A DNA stretch of 64,000 bases from positions 62,001 to 126,000 of the forward strand of contig NZ_NIVS01000003.1 of NCBI RefSeq assembly GCF_002205165.1, in the 5' to 3' direction. Both the position numbers and the translations under genes were made by a program. The notes beneath the pieces were generated by a model that saw nothing but the letters and a program-made list of their open reading frames with translations, did not search any database and was not told the DNA's origin. This document shows, piece after piece, positions 8,390-17,595 of the stretch. Numbering within the stretch: position 1 is the stretch's first letter; each line of letters starts with the position of its first letter. Origin of the DNA: Stenotrophomonas maltophilia (lineage in GTDB: Bacteria; Pseudomonadota; Gammaproteobacteria; Xanthomonadales; Xanthomonadaceae).

Positions 8390-10126
8390 TCAGTGCGCCT
8401 GGCTGACCGCGGCGCTGCCGACCGGATTGCGCGGGTCGCTGCCACCGCTGAGCACGTTGCTGCGGCGATCCCATTCCACCGTCTGCAGGTTGCCCCAGAC
8501 GTGGCTGGAACCGCGGCCGCCCGCAGCGGTATCACCGGGCAGATCGATCTTGTGGCCCATCGCCTGCAGCTGCTTGATGGTGTCGGCATCGAAGGTGCCG
8601 TCCTCGGCCTCGATCAGGTCCGGCAGCCACTGGTGGTGGTAACGTGGCAGCGCGGCGACCTGCTGCGCGGTCAGGCCGTCGTCGTAGCCCAGGATGCCCA
8701 GCAGCACCATGGTGATGATGCGGCTGCCACCGGGGGTGCCGAGCACCACGACCTTGTCGGCCGATTCCATGAAGGTCGGGGTCATCGAGCTGAGCATGCG
8801 CTTGCCGGGCTTGGGCGCATTGGCTGCATAGCCCATCACGCCGAAGGCATTGGGCGTGCCCGGCTTCAGCGCGAAATCATCCATCTCGTTGTTGAGCAGC
8901 ACGCCGGTGCCCGAGGGAATCAGGCCCGAGCCGTACAGCAGGTTCACGGTCTGGGTCGCGCCGACGCGGTTGCCTTCGCGGTCGATGATCGAGAAATGCG
9001 TGGTCTCGTCATCTTCCAGCGGGGTCGGGTTGCCCGACAGCAGATCGCTCGGGGTGGCCTTGTCCGGGTGGATGGTGGCACGCAGGCCCTGCGCGTAATC
9101 CTTGCTGGTCAGCACCTTCTGCGGGATATCCACGAAGTCGGGATCGCCGAGGAAGAAGGTGCGGTCGCGATACGCACGGCGCATGGCTTCCACCACCAGA
9201 TGGGTGCGATGCGCCGGGTCCAGCGTCTTCAGGTCCCAGCCTTCCAGGATCTGCAGCATGGCCGCCAGGGCGATGCCACCGGAAGACGGCGGCGAGGCGG
9301 TGGTGATGGTCCAGTCGCGGTACTTGAAGGCGATCGGCTCGCGCAGTTTGACCCGATAACCGGCCAGTTCCTCGGCGGTCCAGTGGCCACCGGCCTGTTG
9401 CACGCCCTTGAGCAGCAGCTTGCCGGTCTCGCCCCGATAGAAGCCATCGAAGCCCTGGTCGGCCAGGCGCGCCATGGTCTTGGCCAGTTCCGGCTGGCGG
9501 AACAGATCGCCTTCGGCGATCGGTTTGCCGTTGCGCTCATACACTTCGCGCGTGCCGGGGTAGCGCTGCATCACCGCGCGCCGCGATTCGTAGCCCTTGG
9601 CCATGCGCGCGTACACCGGGAAGCCATCGCGCGCGATGCGCATCGCCGGTTCCAGCGAGGTCTTCAGCGGCAGCTTGCCGTGCTTGGAGGCCAGTTCCAC
9701 CAGCGCGGCCGGCAGGCCCGGGATACCGGCCGACCAGGCACCGTTGACCGAACGGTCGCGGTCAAGCTCGCCCTTCTTGTCCAGGAACGCTTCGGGCGTG
9801 GCGGACTGTGGCGCGGTTTCGCGCGCGTCCAGCATCACGTCCTTGCCGGTCGCCGCATCGTGCAGCAGGAAGAAGCCACCGCCGCCGAGGCCGGAGCTGA
9901 TCGGCTCGACCACCGCCAGCGTGGCAGACACGGCCACGGCCGCATCGAATGCGTTGCCGCCCTTGGCCAGGATTTCCATGCCCGCTTCCGTGGCCAGGTG
10001 ATGGCCACTGGCGACGGCGGCGCCGTCAGGGTGTTTGGCCAGAACCGCCGGTGCGGATTCCGCGGCCCAGGCACCCGGGGCCACCAGCAGGACGAGCAGC
10101 AACCAACGACGCGACAGCGTTCTCAT
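8390..10126 (-). CDS. ggt: Gamma-glutamyltranspeptidase (periplasmic, autoprocessed)
   Basis: This is a 578-aa GGT of the Ntn-hydrolase fold. It cleaves gamma-glutamyl bonds in glutathione and transfers or hydrolyses the glutamyl group in the periplasm. A Sec signal peptide covers about residues 1-22, ending AWA. The self-cleavage site and catalytic nucleophile are T375 in ETTHFS, where the small subunit begins; the GSGL-type and GLGGGGF glycine stretches typical of the family are present. The start ATG at 10126 overlaps the stop of the upstream ferredoxin gene by ATGA, indicating translational coupling. Longer in-frame starts up to 10288 are unlikely because they would displace the signal peptide. 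A strong terminator follows. Confidence 0.95.
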   Translation of the reverse strand: MRTLSRRWLLLVLLVAPGAWAAESAPAVLAKHPDGAAVASGHHLATEAGMEILAKGGNAFDAAVAVSATLAVVEPISSGLGGGGFFLLHDAATGKDVMLDARETAPQSATPEAFLDKKGELDRDRSVNGAWSAGIPGLPAALVELASKHGKLPLKTSLEPAMRIARDGFPVYARMAKGYESRRAVMQRYPGTREVYERNGKPIAEGDLFRQPELAKTMARLADQGFDGFYRGETGKLLLKGVQQAGGHWTAEELAGYRVKLREPIAFKYRDWTITTASPPSSGGIALAAMLQILEGWDLKTLDPAHRTHLVVEAMRRAYRDRTFFLGDPDFVDIPQKVLTSKDYAQGLRATIHPDKATPSDLLSGNPTPLEDDETTHFSIIDREGNRVGATQTVNLLYGSGLIPSGTGVLLNNEMDDFALKPGTPNAFGVMGYAANAPKPGKRMLSSMTPTFMESADKVVVLGTPGGSRIITMVLLGILGYDDGLTAQQVAALPRYHHQWLPDLIEAEDGTFDADTIKQLQAMGHKIDLPGDTAAGGRGSSHVWGNLQTVEWDRRSNVLSGGSDPRNPVGSAAVSQAH

Positions 10127-10407
10127 TTGGGCAGAAACTCCGTGACATACAATTCGGGATGATCGCGCTGCAGCCCGTGCAGCTTGGCCAGCAGGGCGTC
10201 CTGGGTTTCCGGAATGTCCGGATCGGGATCGATGCATTCGACCGGGCAGACGACCACGCACTGGGGTTCGTCGAAATGTCCCACGCACTCGGTGCAGCGG
10301 GCCGGATCGATCACGTAGATGGTTTCACCCATCGAAATGGCCTGATTGGGGCAGGCCGGCTCACAGACGTCGCAATTGACGCAGAGCTCATTGATTTTCA
10401 GCGACAT
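10123..10407 (-). CDS. YfhL-family 2[4Fe-4S] ferredoxin
   Basis: This is a 94-aa cytoplasmic bacterial ferredoxin. Two cluster motifs are visible: C9, C12, C15, C19, and C38, C41, C50, C54. The second has the long CX2CX8CX3C spacing of the Alvin/YfhL subgroup of low-potential ferredoxins. In many Gammaproteobacteria this gene sits next to coaD, and here it is two genes downstream of coaD on the same strand. It overlaps the ggt start by 4 nt. Its electron partner is not evident from the window. Confidence 0.93.
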   Translation of the reverse strand: MSLKINELCVNCDVCEPACPNQAISMGETIYVIDPARCTECVGHFDEPQCVVVCPVECIDPDPDIPETQDALLAKLHGLQRDHPELYVTEFLPK

Positions 10408-10532
10408 GGCGTTACTCCACGCCCGCGCCGGCGGATGAGAACCGGCCCACGCGGGCGCGCGGGCCGGTCATCGGTGACGCCCCTGCGGGCGCCACCCGGG
10501 CCGCGCACAAGGCGCAGCCGCCACTGCACGGG

Positions 10533-11024
10533 TTACTTGGCTTCGACGAAGATGTACTCGGCGCCGGTCGGCTGGATGATCGACTGGACACGGGCGTTGT
10601 CGGCGGCCTTGCCGATGAACACCACGCGCACACCCTTCATCGAGTCCGGCGAGACGTCCTTGAACACGGCCTGGATCATGTCGGCCATCTTGGCCGAGGC
10701 CGAGGAACCGAAGGCCAGCATGTTGCCCGGCTGCACGCCACGGCCCACGGCCTGGGTGGCGCTCTCGACCTGGCGCTCATACTTGGCCGCGAATTCCGGG
10801 TCCGATTCGGGGGCGAGGTAGTACAGGTACGGGCTGTTGCTGATGTTGCCCATGTTCTGCACGGCCACGGCCTGCAGGTACTTCTTCCAGCCGGCATCGT
10901 CATCGGCAGCCGGGGCGACCAGCGCCTGCTGGGCTTCGACGACCGGCGCGGCCTCTTCCTTCTTGCAGGCGGTGAAGGCCAGCGCGAACGACGCGATCAA
11001 CATGGCACGCATGGTGTTGTTCAT
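10533..11024 (-). CDS. Putative outer-membrane or periplasmic lipoprotein, unknown function
   Basis: This 163-aa protein has a lipoprotein signal peptide ending in LAFTAC, which makes C20 the lipidated residue. The mature part begins with a charged KKEE stretch and an Ala-rich linker, then a compact domain with an aromatic SPYLYYL motif and a C-terminal GAEYIFVEAK strand. I do not recognise the family beyond a likely Xanthomonadaceae-restricted lipoprotein. It lies between coaD and the ferredoxin in the same orientation, in the place where other Gammaproteobacteria have those two genes adjacent. A possible transcript with coaD is suggested by the 47-bp gap. Confidence 0.75.
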   Translation of the reverse strand: MNNTMRAMLIASFALAFTACKKEEAAPVVEAQQALVAPAADDDAGWKKYLQAVAVQNMGNISNSPYLYYLAPESDPEFAAKYERQVESATQAVGRGVQPGNMLAFGSSASAKMADMIQAVFKDVSPDSMKGVRVVFIGKAADNARVQSIIQPTGAEYIFVEAK

Positions 11025-11071
11025 GGAATTCCTCCCTTGGTGATTCTTGGTATGTATGGGTCTGACAGGTA

Positions 11072-11584
<513 letters not shown>

Positions 11585-11588
11585 TCAG

Positions 11589-12191
11589 CTACGCGTGTTG
11601 GTCTGGTGAAAGTGTAGCAGTGGCGCGGCGATACAGGGCAAAACGCACCTCACGGGTGCCCCCCTCGCGGTGCAGCAGCCACGGCGCGGGCATCTTCGGC
11701 GCCTGATCGGCCGGGGACTCCATGTACAGCCAGGCATCGGCGGCCAGATGCGACGGCAGCCCGGCGATCACCGCCTCCCACAGCCCATCGGCGAACGGCG
11801 GATCGATGAACACGATATCCGCCAGCACCCCGGCCGGCTGCCGCAGCCACTGCAGCGCATCGGCCTGCACCACCGCGATCTGCTCCTGCGCCCCCAGCTT
11901 GGCGACCGACTCGCGCAACTGGCGGGACAATGCGGCATCGCGCTCCACCAGCGTCGCCTGCGCCGCCCCCCGCGAGACCGCCTCCAGCCCCAGCGCCCCG
12001 CTGCCGGCGAACAGATCCAGCACCCGCGCCCCGCCCAGCCGCGGCATCAGCCAATTGAACAGCGTCTCGCGCACCCGGTCACTGCTGGGCCGCAGCCCCG
12101 GCGACAGCGGCACCGGCAGCTTCGTATTGCGCCACTTGCCCCCGATGATCCGCACCTGGCCCACCGCGGCCGCCGGTTGACGCGGTTTCAT
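11589..12191 (-). CDS. rsmD: 16S rRNA (guanine966-N2)-methyltransferase
   Basis: RsmD methylates G966 of 16S rRNA in the assembling 30S subunit. This 200-aa protein has the SAM-binding motif LDLFAGSGALGLE (about 58-70) and the catalytic DPPF motif (130-133) of N2-guanine methyltransferases. It is the first gene of a likely rsmD-coaD unit. Confidence 0.96.
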   Translation of the reverse strand: MKPRQPAAAVGQVRIIGGKWRNTKLPVPLSPGLRPSSDRVRETLFNWLMPRLGGARVLDLFAGSGALGLEAVSRGAAQATLVERDAALSRQLRESVAKLGAQEQIAVVQADALQWLRQPAGVLADIVFIDPPFADGLWEAVIAGLPSHLAADAWLYMESPADQAPKMPAPWLLHREGGTREVRFALYRRATATLSPDQHA

Positions 12192-12510
12192 GCGGGGCTT
12201 TTGGCTGAGTGGGTCGGCGCGTGAAACGGAGGCACAGGGGTCATCGCACGAAGGTCAGGCAGAAGGGGGCCAATAGTCTAATCGGTGGTACCGGGCGAAT
12301 GCGCTTCATGGACCAAACTCGACACCGGGCGATCTCGTGATAGATCGTGGACCCACACCTCACCCGCCATCAGGACAGCAGATCGCCGCAACAATATCAA
12401 TATAAAAATATCATTTCCTAATGCGCAATTTCGAGACGGATAGCGCTGCACGGCCTTACTTGGTTAACGAGAATCCAATTGCCGCATCCGCGGCCTTGCG
12501 GACATTTACA
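12192..12510. other. Gene-free 319-bp stretch, AT-rich at its right end
   Basis: This gap lies between divergent rsmD and the hypothetical gene at 12511. The last 120 bases are clearly AT-richer than the surroundings, with an A/T-dominated run around 12392-12420 that could hold a promoter for the rightward gene. I see no repeat, RNA gene or clear -35/-10 pair. Confidence 0.4.
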
Positions 12511-13203
12511 ATGAATAAACTCGCGATAGCCTTGATGATTTCGTTTCCAGTTTCCGCAGCCCCTCCCACCTCTCAACAAGATCGGATAGAAGTAAACACA
12601 AGTGGGGAGAGCACCATGGTCAGGACCACTCAATGGCCGGACTTCGAAGGTGGCTTCGTCGCCGTCGAACAGCGCTTATTGATGAATGAAGACGGGAATC
12701 CCACTTATCAGTATTCTCGCCAAAGCAAGGCAACACAGCTATACCATGAGGCCTTCTGCCTCGAAAAGAATGCACGGCCGGCTGGAGGAGAAGCAGAGCT
12801 AAAAGGAAGTATTGCGGCTTGGATATGCGAATTGAGTGATGAGGACAAGGCGCTCGACGCAGAAGTGGCTGCCCCTCAATACCCGGGTCCGCTTATGGAT
12901 AAATCGACCGATTATGTTTTTGCAAATGCACCCAATGGATCAGCACGTGTAGGCGTCAACTTCCACTCAACCGGCACCATTCGCTACAGCAGTTCAAGCT
13001 CCGGATCCATGCGGGGTAGTGTCTCAGTCGACAGCGGCCGGTGCAAAACCAATTTCTCTCAGTTTTACGCCCAACCCTTCAGCGGAAGTCATGTTGCAAC
13101 CGCGATCTGTATCGTTCACCAACCAAGAAGGATATCAACGAATATGGAAGGTTGCGTCCCCCGCCTATGTGGCTTCGACAATGGGTCGGTGACTATCAAC
13201 TGA
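12511..13203 (+). CDS. Secreted protein of unknown function, atypical base composition
   Basis: This predicted 230-aa protein starts at ATG 12511, giving an exported N-terminus (MNKLAIALMISFPVSAAPP) that looks like a Sec signal peptide cut near AA-P. An in-frame ATG at 12421 would bury the signal, so the shorter form is preferred. The mature part has six cysteines (for example in EAFCLEKN, AWICELS, GRCKTN, TAICIVH and the final EGCVPRLCG segment) that could form disulfides in the periplasm, plus a Ser-rich SSSSSGSMRGS stretch. Codon use and base composition are clearly less GC-rich than the flanking core genes, suggesting later acquisition. I do not recognise the family. No obvious ribosome site is present. 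Confidence 0.65.
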   Translation: MNKLAIALMISFPVSAAPPTSQQDRIEVNTSGESTMVRTTQWPDFEGGFVAVEQRLLMNEDGNPTYQYSRQSKATQLYHEAFCLEKNARPAGGEAELKGSIAAWICELSDEDKALDAEVAAPQYPGPLMDKSTDYVFANAPNGSARVGVNFHSTGTIRYSSSSSGSMRGSVSVDSGRCKTNFSQFYAQPFSGSHVATAICIVHQPRRISTNMEGCVPRLCGFDNGSVTIN

Positions 13204-13403
13204 AGCACGCCCCACACACTCCGGCGCAAGAGGATGAATAGCAGTTATTTAGCCACATGACCAGAAATGCGAGCTGGGCCATCGATGAAATTGTGTGATG
13301 CTCATTCACAATGGCGATGGGGCGCAACCGTTTCAACCGGAAGCGCCCCGCCTCTCCCCATCAGCACAGAAGGGCCGTGGTCTACCCGCGGTGTTTCCGT
13401 GCA

Positions 13404-13430
13404 CTTGAAAACCCAGCCCGCCACCCCTAC
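13404..13430 (+). promoter_or_regulatory. Candidate sigma-32 (heat-shock) promoter of htpG
   Basis: CTTGAAA (13404-13410), a 13-bp spacer and CCCCTAC (13424-13430) resemble the sigma-32 consensus CTTGAAA-N13-CCCCATNT. Transcription would begin about 50 nt before the htpG start. htpG is a classical heat-shock gene, so position and function agree; the -10 match is imperfect. Confidence 0.55.
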
Positions 13431-13486
13431 CCCTTGAGCCAGCCGCCGCGCCGGGCGCGGCAATGTCCCAAGGAGCAACACGACCC

Positions 13487-15385
13487 ATGACCGTGCAGAC
13501 CCAAAAAGAAACCCTGGGCTTCCAGACCGAAGTCAAACAGCTGCTGCAGCTGATGATCCACTCGCTGTACTCCAACAAGGAAATCTTCCTTCGCGAGCTC
13601 ATCTCCAACGCGGCCGACGCCTCGGACAAGCTGCGCTTCGAAGCGCTGACCCAGCCGGCCCTGCTCGAGAACGACGGCGACCTGCGCATCCGCGTCAGCT
13701 TCGATGCCACGGCCAACACCCTGACCATCGACGACAACGGCATCGGCATGAGCCGTGACGAAGCGATCGCCCACTTGGGCACCATTGCCAAGTCCGGCAC
13801 CGGCGACTTCCTGCGCCAGCTCTCCGGCGACCAGAAGAAGGACTCCCAGCTGATCGGCCAGTTCGGCGTCGGCTTCTACAGCGCCTTCATCGTCGCCGAC
13901 CAGGTGGACGTCTACTCCCGTCGCGCCGGCCTGCCCGCCAGCGAGGGCGTGCACTGGTCCTCGCGCGGCGAAGGCGAGTTCGATGTGGAGAGCATCGACA
14001 AGCCCGAACGCGGCACCCGCATCGTGCTGCACCTGAAAGATGACCAGCGCGACTTCGCCGATGGCTGGCGCCTGCGCGGCATCATCAAGAAGTACTCCGA
14101 CCACATCGGCCTGCCGATCCAGATGGTCAAGGAACACCACGGCGAAGACGCCCCGGCCGAGACCGAATGGGAAACCGTCAACCGTGCCAGCGCGCTGTGG
14201 ACCCGCCCGCGTACCGAGATCACCGACGCCGAGTACCAGGAGTTCTACAAGCACGCCGCGCACGACCATCAGGATCCGCTGGCCTGGAGCCACAACAAGG
14301 TCGAAGGCAAGCTGGAGTACACCTCGCTGCTGTACGTGCCCGGCCACGCCCCGTTCGATCTGTACCACCGTGACGCACCCAAGGGCCTGAAGCTCTATGT
14401 GCAGCGCGTGTTCGTGATGGACCAGGCCGAGCAGTTCCTGCCGCTGTACCTGCGCTTCATCAAGGGCGTGGTGGATTCCAACGATCTGTCGTTGAACGTC
14501 TCGCGCGAAATCCTGCAGTCCGGCCCGGTCATCGATTCGATGAAGTCGGCGCTGACCAAGCGCTCGCTGGACATGCTGGACAAGCTGGCCAAGGACAAGC
14601 CGGAGGTCTATGCCGGCTTCTGGAAGCAGTTCGGCCAGGTGCTCAAGGAAGGTCCGGCCGAGGATTACGGCAACCGCGAGAAGATCGCCGGCCTGCTGCG
14701 TTTCGCCTCCACCCATGACGACAGCGGCGAACCCAGCGTCTCGCTGGCCGACTACGTGGGCCGCATGATCGAAGGCCAGGACAAGATCTACTTCCTGACC
14801 GGCGACAGCCACACCCAGGTCAAGGACAGCCCGCACCTGGAAGTGTTCCGCAAGAAGGGCGTGGAAGTGCTGCTGCTCACCGACCGCATCGACGAATGGC
14901 TGATGGGGTACCTGACCGAGTTCGACGGCAAGTCGTTCGTCGATGTCGCGCGTGGCGATCTGGACCTGGGCGCGTTGGAAACCGCCGAAGACAAGCAGGC
15001 CCAGGAAGCCGTGGCCAAGGACAAGCAGGCACTGGTGGACCGTATCAAGGCCGCACTGGGCGATGACGTTGCCGACGTGCGCGTCTCGCACCGCCTGACC
15101 GACTCCCCGGCGATCCTGGCGATCGGCGAACAGGACCTGGGGCTGCAGATGCGCCAGATTCTGGAAGCCAGCGGCCAGAAGGTGCCCGACAGCAAGCCGG
15201 TGTTCGAGTTCAACCCCGGCCATCCGCTGATCGGCAAGCTGGACCAGGAAGGCGATGCCGCGCGCTTCGATGACCTCAGCCGCGTGCTGTTCGACCAGGC
15301 CGCGCTGGCGGCCGGTGACACGCTGAAGGACCCGGCGGCGTATGTGCGCCGGCTCAACAAGCTGTTGCTGGAGCTGTCAGCGTAA
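13487..15385 (+). CDS. htpG: Molecular chaperone HtpG (bacterial Hsp90)
   Basis: This is a 632-aa Hsp90 chaperone that helps fold and remodel client proteins in the cytoplasm using ATP. The N-terminal GHKL ATPase shows the signature [18 protein letters not shown] followed by DNGIGM and the lid motif GQFGVGFYS. Middle and C-terminal dimerisation domains follow at normal length. Start ATG 13487 has AAGGAG at 13470-13475; an upstream in-frame ATG at 13463 lacks one. It stands alone as a transcription unit, consistent with its own heat-shock promoter. Confidence 0.98.
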   Translation: MTVQTQKETLGFQTEVKQLLQLMIHSLYSNKEIFLRELISNAADASDKLRFEALTQPALLENDGDLRIRVSFDATANTLTIDDNGIGMSRDEAIAHLGTIAKSGTGDFLRQLSGDQKKDSQLIGQFGVGFYSAFIVADQVDVYSRRAGLPASEGVHWSSRGEGEFDVESIDKPERGTRIVLHLKDDQRDFADGWRLRGIIKKYSDHIGLPIQMVKEHHGEDAPAETEWETVNRASALWTRPRTEITDAEYQEFYKHAAHDHQDPLAWSHNKVEGKLEYTSLLYVPGHAPFDLYHRDAPKGLKLYVQRVFVMDQAEQFLPLYLRFIKGVVDSNDLSLNVSREILQSGPVIDSMKSALTKRSLDMLDKLAKDKPEVYAGFWKQFGQVLKEGPAEDYGNREKIAGLLRFASTHDDSGEPSVSLADYVGRMIEGQDKIYFLTGDSHTQVKDSPHLEVFRKKGVEVLLLTDRIDEWLMGYLTEFDGKSFVDVARGDLDLGALETAEDKQAQEAVAKDKQALVDRIKAALGDDVADVRVSHRLTDSPAILAIGEQDLGLQMRQILEASGQKVPDSKPVFEFNPGHPLIGKLDQEGDAARFDDLSRVLFDQAALAAGDTLKDPAAYVRRLNKLLLELSA

Positions 15386-15398
15386 GGCGCTCTGCAGG

Positions 15399-15423
15399 GG
15401 GCGCCGGCTTCGTGTCGGCGCCC
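15399..15423. terminator. Strong hairpin after htpG
   Basis: GGGCGCCG (15399-15406) and CGGCGCCC (15416-15423) form a perfect 8-bp stem with a 9-nt loop, starting 14 bp after the htpG stop. No U-run follows on the plus strand. It lies between converging genes and may serve both. Confidence 0.5.
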
Positions 15424-15477
15424 TGTTGCGGACGGTGATGCGTGGCACTGGGCAGCGACTGGCGCGCCCTGCCGGGA

Positions 15478-15774
15478 TCAGGCCCAGCGGTCCAGCAGGG
15501 TGCCCAGCATGTCGTCCTGGCGGCGCACCACGGTCGCGTTGGCGGCAAACGCCAGCGCGGCTTCTTTCGCCGTGAGCAGGTCCGCGATCGGCACAGTGGC
15601 ATCGTCGGGCGCGGCGACCACGCTGGCGGTCACACCGCCTCCTGCCGCTGCCGCCTGCGCGACACCCAGCCGGGTGGCATCCCTGACCGGCAACCGCGCC
15701 ACGCTGGAGGCGGCAGCCTGCAGACCCAGCGAGGCTGCACGCATGCCGGCACTGGCAATGGACATCACGCTCAT
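15478..15774 (-). CDS. Miniature flagellar rod/hook-like protein (D0 ends only)
   Basis: This is a 98-aa protein. Its N-terminus (MSIASAGMRAASLGLQ, then AASSVARLP) resembles the rod/hook signature of FlgB, FlgC, FlgG and FlgE (SGMxAxxxxLxxxAxNIAN). Its C-terminus (ANATVVRRQDDMLGTLLD) resembles the terminal helix of FlgC and FlgG. In real rod proteins these two segments form the D0 coiled coil and are separated by 60 to 200 residues; here only about 45 Ala-rich residues lie between. No flagellar genes are nearby. It could be a degenerate rod-protein paralogue or a small structural protein of its own. The reading is based on motif resemblance only. Confidence 0.6.
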   Translation of the reverse strand: MSVMSIASAGMRAASLGLQAAASSVARLPVRDATRLGVAQAAAAGGGVTASVVAAPDDATVPIADLLTAKEAALAFAANATVVRRQDDMLGTLLDRWA

Positions 15775-15942
15775 CGGTCACCGTCTTTCTGCTGTTCCGG
15801 CCGCGCCCGCATGACGCAGCCCTTCACAACCGGTAACGGCCGCATCGGCCATTACTTGAGCCCCGACCCACCGCACCTGCACGCCCATGGGCCTTCAGGG
15901 TGCAGTGGTAGCATACCCCTCTGATTTCAGCGTCTTTTGCCA

Positions 15943-17463
15943 ATGCTCAGCTTCTTCCGTCGCAAAAAACCCCAGGACGCCCCGCAAGAGGCGGCCAAGA
16001 CCCAGCATTACTCCACCGAGGAGCTGGCCGCCGCGTTCCCGCAGGCCACGCCCGAGCCTGCAGCAGCGCCGGCGCCCGCGCCGTTGCCGCCCGTGGTGGA
16101 AGCCCCGGTGCCTGCTGCCACGCCGGTCCAGCGCGAGATCGCACCGACGCCGGTTGAGACTGCACCTGTCGTTGCCACCCCGGTTGTGCCTGCGCCGGTT
16201 GTGCCTGCGCCCGCCGTACCGGCGCCTGTGGTCGCACCGCCTGTTGCCCCGGCGCCGGTCGCCCCGGCTCCGGCTGCGCCTGCACCTGTCGTCGCGGCAC
16301 CGGTTCCACCAGCGCCGGCAGAAAGCCGTGCACCCGCCGTCCCGGGCCCGGTACCCGCCGTGCCGGTGAGTGCGCCTGCGCCGGCTGTCATCGCGCCGGC
16401 AGCGCCCGCCCCGGTGAGTCCGGCAACACCCGTTACGCCGGCTGTTCCGGTCACACTGACAACGCCCGTTACGCCAGCTGCTCCGGCTGCGCCGACCATC
16501 GTGACCGAGCGCCCGTCCTCCCAGGACATCGCCCCCGCCGCGGCCGGCAAGAGCGGGTGGCGCGAGCGCCTGCGCAACAGCGTGATCGCCCGCAGCTTCG
16601 GCGGCCTGTTCTCGCGCAATCCCAAGCTCGATGACGACCTGCTCGATGAGCTGGAAACCGCGTTGATCACCGCCGATGTCGGTGTCGGCGCGACCACCGC
16701 GCTGGTCGAAGGCCTGCGCAAGCGCATGAAGGCGCGCGAGTTCGCCGATGCCAATGCGCTGCTCACCGCGCTGCGCGCCGAGCTGATCGCGATCCTGCAG
16801 CCGGTCGCCAAGCCGCTGGTGATCGACCGCACCGCCAAGCCGTTCGTGGTACTCACCGTCGGCGTCAACGGTGTCGGCAAGACCACCACCATCGGCAAGT
16901 TGGCCAAGCGCTTCAAGGACGACGGCCACAGCCTGATGCTGGCCGCTGGCGATACCTTCCGTGCCGCCGCCGTTGCGCAGCTGCAGGCCTGGGGCGAGCG
17001 CAATGGCGTGGCCGTGGTCGCGCAGGGCCAGAACGCCGATGCGGCCTCGGTCGCCTTCGATGCGCTGCAGGCCGGCAAGGCACGCGGCACGGAAGTGCTG
17101 ATCGCCGATACCGCCGGCCGCCTGCATACCCAGGCCGGGCTGATGAACGAGCTCGGCAAGATCCGCCGCGTGCTCGGCAAGATCGACGCCCATGCGCCGC
17201 ATGAAGTGCTGATGGTCATCGATGGCACCACCGGCCAGAACGCGCTCTCGCAGCTGCGTCAGTTCCATGCCGCGGTCAACGTGACCGGTCTGGTGGTGAC
17301 CAAGCTGGATGGCACCGCCAAGGGCGGCGTGGTGTTCGCGCTGGCCCGCGAGTTCGGCATTCCGATCCGCTTCTGCGGCATCGGCGAGCGCCCGGAAGAC
17401 CTGCGCGTGTTCGATCCGGAAGCCTTTGTCGACGCCCTGCTGCCCGAAGCGCTCGGCGCCTGA
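15943..17463 (+). CDS. ftsY: Signal recognition particle receptor FtsY, with a long Ala/Pro-rich linker
   Basis: FtsY is the SRP receptor GTPase that docks ribosome-nascent chain complexes at the Sec translocon. This one has 506 aa. A short basic N-terminus (MLSFFRRKK) fits the membrane-binding lipid helix. Residues about 35-200 are a low-complexity Ala/Pro/Val linker of PAP and VAP-type repeats. The NG domain follows: P-loop GVNGVGKTTT (307-316), DTAGR (389-393) and TKLDG (453-457). E. coli FtsY also has an N-terminal extension, but it is acidic; here the acidic A domain is replaced by Pro/Ala. ATG 15943 is chosen over an upstream TTG. It is transcribed alone. Confidence 0.97.
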   Translation: MLSFFRRKKPQDAPQEAAKTQHYSTEELAAAFPQATPEPAAAPAPAPLPPVVEAPVPAATPVQREIAPTPVETAPVVATPVVPAPVVPAPAVPAPVVAPPVAPAPVAPAPAAPAPVVAAPVPPAPAESRAPAVPGPVPAVPVSAPAPAVIAPAAPAPVSPATPVTPAVPVTLTTPVTPAAPAAPTIVTERPSSQDIAPAAAGKSGWRERLRNSVIARSFGGLFSRNPKLDDDLLDELETALITADVGVGATTALVEGLRKRMKAREFADANALLTALRAELIAILQPVAKPLVIDRTAKPFVVLTVGVNGVGKTTTIGKLAKRFKDDGHSLMLAAGDTFRAAAVAQLQAWGERNGVAVVAQGQNADAASVAFDALQAGKARGTEVLIADTAGRLHTQAGLMNELGKIRRVLGKIDAHAPHEVLMVIDGTTGQNALSQLRQFHAAVNVTGLVVTKLDGTAKGGVVFALAREFGIPIRFCGIGERPEDLRVFDPEAFVDALLPEALGA

Positions 17464-17493
17464 TCACCGCCGGGCCAGGCAGCAGCTCCACTT

Positions 17494-17572
17494 GTAGCGC
17501 CACCCCATGGGTGGCTGCTTCACCTCCGTGACCGGCACCCCCGGCTGCCGATGCAGCCACGCATCGCGTGGC
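17494..17572. repeat. Pair of SMAG-like palindromes facing each other
   Basis: The first unit, on the plus strand, is GTAGC plus GCCACCC-CAT-GGGTGGC (17494-17515). The second (17556-17572) is GCCACGC-ATC-GCGTGGC with a degenerate GTAG end in the opposite orientation. GTAG-headed REP-type palindromes in gene gaps are characteristic of Stenotrophomonas maltophilia. Paired, they could form one long stem-loop between ftsY and mutY. Confidence 0.75.
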
Positions 17573-17595
17573 TTCAGCCCTTCTCCGGAATCTGC

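Noticed and set aside
8342..10162. A 606-codon open frame on the plus strand opposite ggt
   Set aside because: It is a mirror of a real gene in high-GC sequence: the minus-strand frame has a signal peptide and catalytic motif, while this one has low-complexity His/Gln/Arg/Gly composition and no domain. Similar long frames opposite gajA, sdhA, dnaK-like htpG, edd, bamC/dapA and others were set aside for the same reason.
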